A stretch of 64,000 bases of DNA from positions 62,001 through 126,000 of the IMG/VR virus record IMGVR_UViG_3300032315_000774. The stretch is one strand, 5' to 3'. The translations under genes and the position numbers were made by a program. This document shows, one piece after another, positions 30,969 through 40,020 of the stretch. Numbering within the stretch: position 1 is the first letter of the stretch; the number at the start of each line of letters is the position of its first letter. The stretch is from a virus. A model generated the notes under the pieces. That model saw nothing but the letters and a program-made list of their open reading frames with translations. It did no database searches and was not told the DNA's origin.

Positions 30969-33932
30969 TCACCCCTGGAAGAACGGGTTGTCGACCGAGT
31001 ACCGCCCGGAGAGGCGCAGCGCTGGGTATCGGAGGTTGTACCAGTAGTCGAAGAGGAACTGCGTCGGGTCGTTCGGGTCGCGCGACGTCTGAATGTCTTC
31101 GCTGATGTTCAGCGCGCGTGTGACGCCGTTGCGGTCCGTGTACGGTCCGATCGTGCCGCTGGAGATCTCCGCGTTCAGCACGCTCGCGATGACGATCTTG
31201 ATGTCGAGCAGGAAGTCTGCAGGCGACACCGGTACGATACCGACGAGCGATGCATCGAGCGCTAGCTCGACCTTGCGCGTGATGTTGTCCTTCTGCGTGC
31301 TCGTCGACTCGTACTTGAACGCGGGTGCACCTGCGCCACCTGCCTCTGTCGTCACTGGATCGAGCACGCGGAACAGGCCCGCGTCGAACGACGTCACGAA
31401 CGTGCCCTGCGACGCCAAGAGGTTGCTCTCGGTCTGCGTCCAGACCAAGGCGTCGTTGATGTCGTCGAGGTTGAAGCCTGCGACCGTACGTCGCGCGAGC
31501 GACAACGCTGGGTTCGTCAGCGACGAGCGCAGCGCAGCCCACGCCACGGCGAGGTACGTGCTGTCGAGGTTGACGGGGATCGACTCGCCCGACACCCCAT
31601 CCACGTAGCTGTAGCTCACGCCTGTCAGCTGTGGAGGCGCGACCAAGATCGCGCGCCCGCGTGCAGGGCTTGTCGGCGCGAACGCCAACGTACGCGTCGC
31701 CATGTACACGTACGAGCCTGCATCGTCGCGGCTGCCGACGGGTGTCGAGCGCGCCATGCCGAACCAGCCGCGACGGTAGCGCTTCGTGGTCGAGCTGTTC
31801 GCCGTCTCCAGAAGCGCGCGGAAGTCCGTCTGAACCGCGAGCGATGTCGACAGCACGACGAGGTCTGTGATGACGTCCGTCTTCAGCGTGGCGTTCATCG
31901 CCGCTGCGAACTCGGCACGCGTCGGTGACCCAGGCAGCGAGGTGTCGTCGACCTGCACGACCACCACCGAAGGCGGGCGCTGCAGGAAGGCAATCTCCAC
32001 CGCCAGCATCAGCGTGTTCGACGCGGACGTCGGGCCGAGGTCTGCGCGCGCAGCTTCGACCGAGAAGAAGCGCTTCTGCGCGTTGTACTCGTTCGCTGGG
32101 CGCGTGATCGTGAACGTCGCGTAGTAGACGCTCGCCACCGTCGGACGACGCCCTGCACCTGTCACCGTCAGCGGAAGCACCAGCGCTCCGAACAGCGCAG
32201 TCGCCGTCGCCGAAGCGCTCACGGTGATCGATGCGCTCTCGCCTTCCGTTGGCGACGTTAGCACGATCTGGTTGACGCCCGACGGCACGCTGGCCACCGC
32301 ACGGAACGACGGACCGAGCTGCGCTGCGAGCACCGCGTTGATGTTCGCGACGATGTCTGCGAGCGATGCCGTCGCAGGCGTGAACGTGCGGTAGTTCAGC
32401 GGAGGGCTCGCGAGCGCTGACACCTGCACGCTGACCGTCGTGCCGTTGATCGTCATCGAGAACGTGTTGTTCACGCTGACGTCCACCGTGCTCGATCCAA
32501 GCACCGCACCTGCGAACACAGCGGGCGTGTCGGGCGGTGCTGATGGACCGCCCCACGCGATCGAGTTGCCGCTGAGCAAGCAGTCGACGCCGACCGTGAA
32601 GTTGTCCGCGCTCGGCTGGCTCCCGACGCTCGACAGCTCGGTCACGCCCGTGAAGCCTGTCGCGTCGCTGTCCGTCGAGACCGACACGTACGACGCGAGG
32701 TAGACAGCGGTCGTCGAGTACACAGAGCGCGCGACCTGGATGACCGTGCGAGCCAGACGGTTGTCTGCGCCCGCTGCACCGAGCAAGAGCACGGCACCGT
32801 CGTTCGCGATGGCTGTTCCCACCTCGATGTCGCTCGTCGGTGTCGTCGACGGCGAGCGGAGGATGAGACCCGCTGTCGCTGCGTACGCGAAGGCGCTGTA
32901 CGCAGCGCCGAAGCCGAGGCTGCTTGCGCCTGCCAGCGCTGTGTTGATCGCGGTCGCGATTTCACCTCGCGTCGCAGCGGTCGGCGTGCCGTACGTCGTC
33001 GCCACGCGGATCTCGCGACCCAAGATCTGCACCGTACCTGCCGCGACGCCGGTCCCGCTCGTGTGCTGCAGACGCAGCGTCACGGGCGCGATGCCGTCGA
33101 TCGTGAGCGCCAGAGCTGTGCCGTTCACGCTGTACGTGAAGCCTGCACCCGCGTCCGCTGCGCCTGCCGCGTTCACGTACGTCAACGTGGTCGCGCTCGG
33201 CACGCTCGTAATGCGGAACGTGCCGTTGTTCCCAGGCGTCGCCGAACCGGAGACGACGACGAGCGCGCCGACGAGTGCCGCCGTGAACGATGCACCGGCA
33301 TCGGTCAGCGTCTGAACTTGCGAAACAGGCGCAGACACCGAGCCTGCACCCGCGCCCGACTCGACGGCCAGCTGCAAGTTGTAGGGTCCTGCTGCGTTGC
33401 CGATGATGATGCCTGGCACGTAGCGCAGGTACTGGTCAGGAATCGGGGCTCCGTTGCGCAGGTAGTCGCTGTCCTGCAAGCGACGGTTGCCTCGGTTCAC
33501 GAGCACGGCGTTCGGCACGACCTGCCAGGTGAACGCGCTGGTCTCCGTCACGCCTGCTGCGTTCGCGAAGATCACGCTGGTGGCGCTGACGACCTCGACG
33601 ATCGTGAACGTGCCGTTGTTCGCGGGGTTGGTCGCGCCGCTGATGGAGATCTGCGCGCCGACTCGCGTCGCTCCGAACACAGCGCCCGCATCGAGCAGCG
33701 TCACGAGGCCGCCCGCGAACGTGAGCGAGTCGCCTGTGCCTGTCGGAGCCACCAGCGTCAGCGTCTCGTCTTCCACGAGCCCACGTTGCAGCTGCAGGTT
33801 GGTGACCGTTCGTGTCCGGTCCGCCACACCGATGACGCCGATCTGCAGCGGCACGCCCGTGACGCCAGCGGCGTTCGGGACGACGACTTCCTCGATCGTG
33901 ACTCCAGGCGGCGTGTATCCGGTCATGCTCAA
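30969..33932 (-). CDS. Tail sheath protein, 987 aa
   Basis: Begins MSMTGYTPPGVTIEEVVVPN, the PGV-x-x-E signature at the N terminus of sheath proteins. The C-terminal domain (about 800-987) has the sheath fold: LDDINDALVWTQTESNLLAS, FRVLDPVTTE, DNITRKVELALDASLVGIVP. At 987 residues it is larger than most sheaths, because the N-terminal half carries two copies (about 80-140 and 208-270) of a VG-x-x-x-x-I-x-G...NNGTF module plus further beta domains, probably surface decorations. It contracts to drive the tube through the cell envelope. Confidence 0.92.
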   Translation of the reverse strand: MSMTGYTPPGVTIEEVVVPNAAGVTGVPLQIGVIGVADRTRTVTNLQLQRGLVEDETLTLVAPTGTGDSLTFAGGLVTLLDAGAVFGATRVGAQISISGATNPANNGTFTIVEVVSATSVIFANAAGVTETSAFTWQVVPNAVLVNRGNRRLQDSDYLRNGAPIPDQYLRYVPGIIIGNAAGPYNLQLAVESGAGAGSVSAPVSQVQTLTDAGASFTAALVGALVVVSGSATPGNNGTFRITSVPSATTLTYVNAAGAADAGAGFTYSVNGTALALTIDGIAPVTLRLQHTSGTGVAAGTVQILGREIRVATTYGTPTAATRGEIATAINTALAGASSLGFGAAYSAFAYAATAGLILRSPSTTPTSDIEVGTAIANDGAVLLLGAAGADNRLARTVIQVARSVYSTTAVYLASYVSVSTDSDATGFTGVTELSSVGSQPSADNFTVGVDCLLSGNSIAWGGPSAPPDTPAVFAGAVLGSSTVDVSVNNTFSMTINGTTVSVQVSALASPPLNYRTFTPATASLADIVANINAVLAAQLGPSFRAVASVPSGVNQIVLTSPTEGESASITVSASATATALFGALVLPLTVTGAGRRPTVASVYYATFTITRPANEYNAQKRFFSVEAARADLGPTSASNTLMLAVEIAFLQRPPSVVVVQVDDTSLPGSPTRAEFAAAMNATLKTDVITDLVVLSTSLAVQTDFRALLETANSSTTKRYRRGWFGMARSTPVGSRDDAGSYVYMATRTLAFAPTSPARGRAILVAPPQLTGVSYSYVDGVSGESIPVNLDSTYLAVAWAALRSSLTNPALSLARRTVAGFNLDDINDALVWTQTESNLLASQGTFVTSFDAGLFRVLDPVTTEAGGAGAPAFKYESTSTQKDNITRKVELALDASLVGIVPVSPADFLLDIKIVIASVLNAEISSGTIGPYTDRNGVTRALNISEDIQTSRDPNDPTQFLFDYWYNLRYPALRLSGRYSVDNPFFQG

Positions 33933-33963
33933 GACTCACAAGCCAGGCCAGTTGTCAGTGTCG

Positions 33964-35532
33964 TTAGGAAGGACGCGGAAGCGGTGAGCGGTTCGCGAAT
34001 CCTGGACGCAGCGCGAAGCTCTGGCCCGCACGTGGTCCGAAGGGTACTCGCACTTCGCGATCCACGTAGTAGCGCACCGTCCCCTGCAAGCTCACACGGC
34101 ACATGAACACCTTCTTCTTCAGGTCTTTCGTGCCTCGATCGCTCTCGGTTCCAGGACTGACCGTCGCTTCGACTTGAGCCTGCCACATCTCTTCGGGGTA
34201 GTTCTCGTCGAACACGCCGCGTCCGAAGAAGGTGTAGAACTGCTCGGCGAGGTACATCGACAAGTACGCGACGACGAGGTCCGTGATCTCTTGGCGCTCG
34301 GTCGGATGCTCCGCGAAGATGTCGATGTTGTACGTGACCTTCGAACCGTAGTTGTAGCGGTTCATGACCGGGCGAATGGGATTCAGCCACGTGTCCCTCT
34401 GACCGAAGAACCACTCAGCACCACTCACGCTGGCCGCCGTCCCGTTCTCGTTCGTGAACGTCACCGTGCTGTCCGTGATGCTCGTGATGATGAAGCTCCC
34501 GTCGTTTGCACCCGCTCCTGTGAGCGTGAGCTTGCGGTCGATCCATGCAGGATCGAAGGGCGCTGCAGGGTCGAAGAGCGTCATGTTGGGCGCGGTGCCT
34601 GTGATCGTCGCGCCTGCGCTCAGCGTCCCGAACGCCGCGAGCCCTGTCACCAGCATCGCGTTCCGCGTACTCGCTGCCGTCACCTCGATCTCCGCTGGCG
34701 TCGGCGTCACCAGCAACTGCAGACGCCCGTCGACGACGCGAGGCCGCGCGTAGAGCGCTTGCATCTGCGCCACCGTGAGCACGTCTTCTGCCGTCGCAGC
34801 GGTGACAGGAGCGTTCGCTGGGAACAGCGACGGCACGAGATCGATGTGTGACTCGAAGGCGATGCCGTGGATCGAACCCGCGTACGCGATCACGTCCATC
34901 GCTGTCGACACTGCGTTCTGTGTCGTCGTGATGCTGACGCCAACACCAGACACGGCGAACGCCTGAAGGTCAGGTCGCGACAGCGTGAGCACGCTACCGT
35001 CGAAGCTGATCGAGAAGATGAGGTCGAGCGCTTCTTGAACAGCACGCGCCACTTCGCTGAGCAGCGCGCCCTCGAACAGCTGCCCGTCGATCTGCAGCTG
35101 GATCGGTGTCGCCGTCTGCTCCACGAGCGTCACCTGCGGCTGCGGCCCCGAGAACGCGAACGGACCCTCGACCGTCTCCACACGCGGCGGGAGCTGCGTC
35201 GTACCGATGAACGGTGTACCGATCGTCAGACGCTCTTCGCTCCCGCTTGACGCCGTCAGCGCGATGTGTGGCATCCGCTCGTAGATGTCTGGGTTGTCTT
35301 GAGTGATCTGCACGAACGTCGCATAGCTGTCGCGCGAGTCCGCAGGCGTCGCGTACTTCTCGATGCTCGGCAGTTCCTGTCGACGCGCCTCTGTGTACGT
35401 GCGCGCGAACTCGCGCAAGCCAAGAACGATCGCGTCCTTCGTCGTCTCCAAGAGCTGACCGAAGTGCGGAACGTCCGACTGATCGTCAGGGATCGTCGGA
35501 ACGAAGCGGTATGGAATCGGATCTTCAGACAT
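33964..35532 (-). CDS. Virion structural protein, 522 aa
   Basis: Located immediately before the sheath. The N-terminal 100 residues are helical (LETTKDAIVLGLREFARTYT); a beta-rich centre carries one copy of the NNG-type module (about 318-377, KLTLTGAGANDGSFIITSIT). The C-terminal 110 residues look globular with an EMWQAQVEATVSP segment. Probably a tail-terminator or neck protein; no family certain. Confidence 0.65.
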   Translation of the reverse strand: MSEDPIPYRFVPTIPDDQSDVPHFGQLLETTKDAIVLGLREFARTYTEARRQELPSIEKYATPADSRDSYATFVQITQDNPDIYERMPHIALTASSGSEERLTIGTPFIGTTQLPPRVETVEGPFAFSGPQPQVTLVEQTATPIQLQIDGQLFEGALLSEVARAVQEALDLIFSISFDGSVLTLSRPDLQAFAVSGVGVSITTTQNAVSTAMDVIAYAGSIHGIAFESHIDLVPSLFPANAPVTAATAEDVLTVAQMQALYARPRVVDGRLQLLVTPTPAEIEVTAASTRNAMLVTGLAAFGTLSAGATITGTAPNMTLFDPAAPFDPAWIDRKLTLTGAGANDGSFIITSITDSTVTFTNENGTAASVSGAEWFFGQRDTWLNPIRPVMNRYNYGSKVTYNIDIFAEHPTERQEITDLVVAYLSMYLAEQFYTFFGRGVFDENYPEEMWQAQVEATVSPGTESDRGTKDLKKKVFMCRVSLQGTVRYYVDREVRVPFGPRAGQSFALRPGFANRSPLPRPS

Positions 35533-35539
35533 GGTGACC

Positions 35540-36607
35540 TCAAAAGACGAGATGATACACGTCGCCAGGCTGCGTCAGGTTCTCCGCGAACTGCTGATGC
35601 GTCAGCGTTCCTGCGATCGTCGCGTCCATCGTGACGTTCGTGACCGCGTAACGCTGACCCTGACGCACACCTGTCGAGTACACGTAGAACGCTGAGAAGC
35701 CTTGCTCTCGATTGTCCAGCACCACGCTCGGTGTGTTCGCGACGAGCGACTGGTCGAAGAACGACAACGGCGCCGTGAACGATTGATCGGCCTCGTGAAC
35801 GGTCTGACGCCCCAGCACCGTGTCGAGCACCGTCTGCTCACGCATGCCTGTCTTCGCGACGAGGATGTCGCCAGGCGTCCATCCACGAAGTCCGAGCGGG
35901 TTCATGTCCAGTCGTCGAAGGTGCCGCACACGAAGCGCTTCGAACGCAGGCGGCTCAGACGAAACGACAGCCCTTGTCAAGGTGATTCGTGCTCGAAGTG
36001 TTCCAACGCCGATCGGGCGCAGCGGTCCGTCCAACACACCTCTGTAAACCCGCATAGGTCCAGAAGGCGTCTCAGGCCCCACCTGGACCTCGGTGACGGT
36101 CACCGGCTGCCACCCACCACCCGAGTCGACTTCGAGCGCCAGCGCGTCGCCTGCAGCGCGACGGAACGCGACCAGCTCCAGCTCCCACGGCTCGGACGTC
36201 ATGTTGCTGAAGGCAGCCACGGCCGTCGTCCACTGCCCCGTCAGCGCGGTTGGCGCCAGCACCAGGCGGTTCGGCTGCCTCCGCTGGTCCAGCACGAGCG
36301 TCCCCGAGCCCGGTGTCGTCGAGCCGAAGAACAACGTCTCGTAGAGGAAGCGCTGGTAGCCGCCGAGGCGCCCCGTGCCGTAGCAGCTCATGCACTTCGC
36401 GTCGGCGTTCGCCGTCGCGCTCTTCCGGCAGCTGCAAGCCGCGCCCGTGAGCAGCGGCTGGTAGAGCGTCACCGACGATCCGTTGGCGCGAAGCTGGTCC
36501 TGGATCATCGCCTGGACCTTGGCCGCCGTCTGGTCGGTCAACACCCGACACTGTGGGTTGCGCCCCCAGTACCCGACAGCCTTAGCGAAACCCCTTACTT
36601 TTTGCAT
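35540..36607 (-). CDS. Virion/neck protein with Cys cluster, 355 aa
   Basis: Contains CSCRKSATANADAKCMSCYG near residues 58-77, a four-cysteine zinc-knuckle-like site unusual for a structural protein, followed by a beta-rich body. It is the first gene after the AT-rich repeat spacer and heads the tail operon. Position suggests a neck or tail-completion protein. Confidence 0.6.
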   Translation of the reverse strand: MQKVRGFAKAVGYWGRNPQCRVLTDQTAAKVQAMIQDQLRANGSSVTLYQPLLTGAACSCRKSATANADAKCMSCYGTGRLGGYQRFLYETLFFGSTTPGSGTLVLDQRRQPNRLVLAPTALTGQWTTAVAAFSNMTSEPWELELVAFRRAAGDALALEVDSGGGWQPVTVTEVQVGPETPSGPMRVYRGVLDGPLRPIGVGTLRARITLTRAVVSSEPPAFEALRVRHLRRLDMNPLGLRGWTPGDILVAKTGMREQTVLDTVLGRQTVHEADQSFTAPLSFFDQSLVANTPSVVLDNREQGFSAFYVYSTGVRQGQRYAVTNVTMDATIAGTLTHQQFAENLTQPGDVYHLVF

Positions 36608-36878
36608 CTCACTGACTCCTCACTAGAGCTAAGCTCTTGAAATCAAAGGCTAAAGTGAGCAAAGTGAGCAAAGTGAGGTCCCGATCCAGCTCTATAAGAA
36701 GGCTCATGGAGAAAAGGTCTCTCGCTCTTCTGCAGAAAAGCAGGGTTTCTCTTTTCCACTAGGCTCTCCTCACGCTAAATACTCCTCACTTTCCTCACTT
36801 CCTCACTAGACTAGCTTTTTCTCTAAAGAAAACAAAGACATAGAACAAGTGAGCAAAAAGTGAGGAACAGTGAGGAGA
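36608..36878 (-). promoter_or_regulatory. AT-rich spacer with 12 CTCAC/GTGAG repeats
   Basis: The longest protein-gene spacer in the window, visibly richer in A/T than its surroundings. CTCACT occurs at 36608, 36619, 36785, 36794 and 36802 (plus CTCAC at 36769); AGTGAG at 36654, 36663, 36672, 36848, 36859 and 36869. Runs are spaced 8-11 bp, including three copies at exact 9-bp period (AGTGAGCAA). The four clusters alternate in orientation. A 6-bp inverted repeat AGAGCT-A-AGCTCT lies at 36625-36637. This resembles an iteron or operator array and may be an origin, a promoter region for the tail operon or an enhancer. No standard promoter identified. Confidence 0.6.
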
Positions 36879-39011
36879 TCAAGCACGAGCCCAGAGGTTG
36901 CGGAACAGAGCCCCGGAAGGCGCGCTGCTGACGAGCTGAGTGAACCGATAGTTGGCCTGCATCTGTACGTGAGCGGCGCCGTAGATGATGAGCTTCTTCT
37001 TGGCTTCGGGGATGAGCTTGTCGAGGCGCTGCGAGATGCGGCCGATGATCGCGTTCAAAGCGGGCTGGTGTTGGATGACGAAGCTCGTTCCCTGCGCACT
37101 GTTGTACGTGGCGATGTTGTCTACCAAGTACGAATGGTCTCCACTTACGGTCAGGTTGAATACTGGCTTGGAGTTAGAGACGCGCTTGACGCTCTTGACA
37201 GGAAGATACACGAAGTCGTCATCGACCATACAAGCTGACGATACTGGACGGTGTCCTGGACGACCGTACGGATAGTCGGACGCTTTTGATTGGTCACCCC
37301 ATACAAGCTGAGCAAGTTCAGCTGCGAAAGGCATAGGAACGACCATCCGATAGTGTTCGACTGAAGTAGTTTCAACTCCTCGAATCAAACTTCTACGTTC
37401 AGGCTGAACGTTCAGTCTCGTCGGAAATCCGAGCTGAGCTAGAATCAACTGAACTTGTCCAAACAACGTTTTCGACGAGGTCGAGTACGTAACGTTGAAG
37501 GAACGACATGTCTTTCCGTTCTTTGTTTGGATCATCCAGTTCTGGCTTCCGTCCCCGCGGAACAGACCTCGAATGAACTCGATCTTGTGTGGCAGTGGCC
37601 AAGCCATCACTTGAGCTGACAGTGCTTTGTCGCAAGAGCCTTCACCGACGTGGCGAAGAGCAAGGTCTACCCAACGCGCAACGGTTCGGTTCTTTCCGTA
37701 GTTGTTTCTGCTACGAAGCTGGAAAGCGCACGCAGAAGGATGGTCTTGCATGTGAAACTTGACATCCGAACACATGGAAATGATGTCAGACGCCCATGTA
37801 TCACGCTCTGCTTCATTGAACGTGAAGCAAATGTTGGTTGGTCTTCCGCTCTCCTTGTCGGTCAAGTTACCTTCGGCAGCGTAGTAACCAAGCATCCGAG
37901 CCTCATCAAGACATACATTCGGTTCTACTTGGTCAAACTTTCGAGGAACGAGCAAGAAGTCGTGCTTGTGGATCTGGTCTGCTCGGAGCTTGCGCAGAGG
38001 TTCATAGTCGTTGAACAACTTCTTTGCTCCGTGAACAGAACAGTACGCAGGAAGCTCTTGATGCTTGTGTCTTGGATTAGCAAGACGAGTGTGATGTCCT
38101 TGCTTGAACATCTGACCGGGCTTGACTTTGTTCTCACAGCCACACCGGCATGTGCGCGGCCATGCCCACACTGGGAAGTTGTGGCCTTCTGTTACTTCGA
38201 ACTTTCGACCGCCCCATGTGGCGATCTCAATCACTGTATCAGGTGTTCCTTCGTTCCAAGCAGCTTCTACGGTTTGTGTGCGTCCAGTTCGGTCAAGAAC
38301 AAGATCGCCAACTTTCACTGATTCGATCGGAGTCGTCTTGCCGTCTGCAGTGACAACAGGTGTACCTTCGACGAAGCAGTAGTTCGGGATGTCGGTGTCG
38401 ACAGCGAACAGCTCTTGGCTCGTGAGACCGACGTAGAGCGCAGCCTCAATGAGACCGTAGCGGTACATCTGCGGGAAGTTGTCGAGAGTGACGAACGTCG
38501 GAAACGGCTCGTACATGTTCCAGATCGACAGCCCGTTGAAGAGGTACGTGAAGAGCTGTGCTTCGGTGTAGCCGAGGAAGCACGGGTTCGCTGGATCGGT
38601 GTCGACGTCTTTGGCCGCCTTGTCGATGACCTCGCGGAGGTCGCTCGACAGCGACAGCGCGTACGCTGAGACGATCCAGATCTTCTGTACCTGTGCGCTG
38701 ATGGGGACGTTGTCGACGGCCACGTTCCAGATCAACAGCATCTCGCCGCCGATGCCTGTCTCGGGGTTCGAGGGTGTTGTGTAGACGACGTCGCCGATCG
38801 AGAAGGAGTAGCGTCCCGTCGCAGGGTTCGTGATGCGCGTGCCTGAGCCGAACGCGCCCTGGAACACGACTGTGTTGTCGAGACGCAGGACGGTGAGGCT
38901 CACGCTCGATGCCTCGACAGGCGTGCCTTGACTGTCGCAGACGAGGATGTCGAGACGTGTGACTGCGTTGATCAAGCCGACGTTGATCGGCGTGGCGACG
39001 ACGACAGGCAT
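36879..39011 (-). CDS. Virion protein interrupted by an intein, 710 aa precursor
   Basis: The extein parts are residues 1-211 and 638-710 (284 aa after splicing). They encode a structural-type protein with an N-terminal beta domain (INVGLINAVTRLDILVCDSQ) and a helical C-terminal part (LFTYLFNGLSIWNMYEPFPT, IGRISQRLDKLIPEAKKKLI). The intein occupies 212-637 and would be removed by self-splicing between Tyr 211 and Ser 638. Position between head/lysis genes and the neck/tail genes suggests a neck or tail-completion protein. The ATG at 39011 follows the previous gene by one base. Confidence 0.8.
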   Translation of the reverse strand: MPVVVATPINVGLINAVTRLDILVCDSQGTPVEASSVSLTVLRLDNTVVFQGAFGSGTRITNPATGRYSFSIGDVVYTTPSNPETGIGGEMLLIWNVAVDNVPISAQVQKIWIVSAYALSLSSDLREVIDKAAKDVDTDPANPCFLGYTEAQLFTYLFNGLSIWNMYEPFPTFVTLDNFPQMYRYGLIEAALYVGLTSQELFAVDTDIPNYCFVEGTPVVTADGKTTPIESVKVGDLVLDRTGRTQTVEAAWNEGTPDTVIEIATWGGRKFEVTEGHNFPVWAWPRTCRCGCENKVKPGQMFKQGHHTRLANPRHKHQELPAYCSVHGAKKLFNDYEPLRKLRADQIHKHDFLLVPRKFDQVEPNVCLDEARMLGYYAAEGNLTDKESGRPTNICFTFNEAERDTWASDIISMCSDVKFHMQDHPSACAFQLRSRNNYGKNRTVARWVDLALRHVGEGSCDKALSAQVMAWPLPHKIEFIRGLFRGDGSQNWMIQTKNGKTCRSFNVTYSTSSKTLFGQVQLILAQLGFPTRLNVQPERRSLIRGVETTSVEHYRMVVPMPFAAELAQLVWGDQSKASDYPYGRPGHRPVSSACMVDDDFVYLPVKSVKRVSNSKPVFNLTVSGDHSYLVDNIATYNSAQGTSFVIQHQPALNAIIGRISQRLDKLIPEAKKKLIIYGAAHVQMQANYRFTQLVSSAPSGALFRNLWARA
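37101..38378 (-). mobile_element. Intein with LAGLIDADG homing endonuclease (426 aa)
   Basis: Block A starts at Cys 1 (CFVEGTPVVTADGKTTPIES, then VKVGDLVL). Block B is EVTEGHNFPVW with the T-x-x-H motif. Two DOD motifs of a LAGLIDADG endonuclease follow (LGYYAAEGN and FIRGLFRGDGS). Block F/G is NLTVSGDHSYLVDN then IATYN, with terminal Asn and +1 Ser. The penultimate residue is Tyr where His is usual. A Cys-rich stretch (CRCGCENKVKPG) follows block B. Codon use is more A/T-rich than the exteins, consistent with horizontal arrival. Splices itself out and could home into intein-free relatives. Confidence 0.93.
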
Positions 39012-39012
39012 A

Positions 39013-39258
39013 TCAGAACCTCATGACATAGGCAGAACCGACCCATGTGAACGACGGTGTGTTGAGAACAGGCCACGCTTCGAGACGATGTGCGTCGGCG
39101 ACATGTGGCCTTGGGTCATCGATCGGTTCGGCAGGAAGCGGAACCGTGATGTCTCCTGGCTTGAGTGGTGTGATGATGTAGCGCGGTCGAAACGTCGAAG
39201 GCGGCTGCGCCAGAAGCACGCGTCGACGTTGGTGCACGCCGCTCTGGAACGCAGGCAT
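39013..39258 (-). CDS. Hypothetical protein, 81 aa
   Basis: Short protein (MPAFQSGVHQRRRVLLAQPP) with a Pro-rich centre (PLPAEPIDDPRPHVADAHRL). The ATG overlaps the preceding TGA by one base (TGATG). Positioned among neck/connector genes; function unknown. Confidence 0.6.
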   Translation of the reverse strand: MPAFQSGVHQRRRVLLAQPPSTFRPRYIITPLKPGDITVPLPAEPIDDPRPHVADAHRLEAWPVLNTPSFTWVGSAYVMRF

Positions 39259-39833
39259 CAGCTTGCCCTCGCGAGGGTCAAGCCCACGACACTCCGATAC
39301 GTTCGAGTCCCTTGCGTGATCGCGACGGTCAGGTACGCAGCGTTCTCGCCGATCGCGATGGATGGTGCGGCGAAGGAGATCGCGATGACACCGTTGGCGT
39401 CGACGACGGTCGACGTCGCAGAGGGTGCCAGAGCTGCACCTGCGGCGTTGTACAGGCGCACCGTCGCTTCGTCCACGTTCGGGTCGACTTGACCTGGTCG
39501 CTGAAGCCACACATCGACGACGATCTGACCCGTCTGCGATGCCCACGTCACGCTGCCCTGCGGCTGCGGAAGCGGGTCCTCGACGTCGATCTGCTCCGAC
39601 AGCGCGACGGTCGCTCCGTTCAGCACGCGCGTGTAGTAGCTGCCTGGACCTTCGAGCACCCAGAACGAACTCGGCACGTCGAAGTAGTACGTTCCAGGTG
39701 TCGATGTCTCCGCGACTGCAAGAGTCAGCGTGACGGCGCTGGGTGAGAAGACCAACGCATCGAACGCCCCAGGCAGCTGGCCAGCGGTCGCTTGGAAGAA
39801 GACGCGAAGCGGTGAGAGGAAGTCAGCCCTCAT
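39258..39833 (-). CDS. Virion protein with Ig-like strands, 191 aa
   Basis: Beta-rich protein (TLTLAVAETSTPGTYYFDVP, ISFAAPSIAIGENAAYLTVA) resembling Ig-like head-tail connector or decoration proteins. Overlaps the small upstream gene by 11 bases. Confidence 0.65.
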   Translation of the reverse strand: MRADFLSPLRVFFQATAGQLPGAFDALVFSPSAVTLTLAVAETSTPGTYYFDVPSSFWVLEGPGSYYTRVLNGATVALSEQIDVEDPLPQPQGSVTWASQTGQIVVDVWLQRPGQVDPNVDEATVRLYNAAGAALAPSATSTVVDANGVIAISFAAPSIAIGENAAYLTVAITQGTRTYRSVVGLTLARAS

Positions 39834-40020
39834 CGGTGATCAGCCCCTCGACTACGTCCTGCAGTCGAGCGTATCCTTCGAGACGCTTGCGCTTCGCGTC
39901 TTCCAGCTCGGCGAGCACACCCGAGAGCGGTGAGTCCATCGGCGGGACGAACACAGCGGCAGCGGCGAGTGACGCGGTCGTGTCGAGAGACATGACGGCG
40001 TCGATCAACTCCTTCTTCAT
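39823..40020 (-). CDS. Small helical protein, 65 aa
   Basis: Starts MKKELIDAVMSLDTTASLAA and has a C-terminal amphipathic helix (LAELEDAKRKRLEGYARLQD). ATGA overlap with the preceding membrane protein. No membrane segment of its own. Unknown function. Confidence 0.6.
   Translation of the reverse strand: MKKELIDAVMSLDTTASLAAAAVFVPPMDSPLSGVLAELEDAKRKRLEGYARLQDVVEGLITDEG

Noticed and set aside
30964-32556. 530-codon minus-strand frame inside the sheath gene
   Set aside because: Out-of-frame reading of the sheath gene with strong Arg/Gly/Ala bias; the sheath frame itself is clearly coding.
36608-36878. CRISPR array
   Set aside because: Repeats are only 6-9 bp and alternate in orientation, with no unique spacers of constant length and no cas-like genes.
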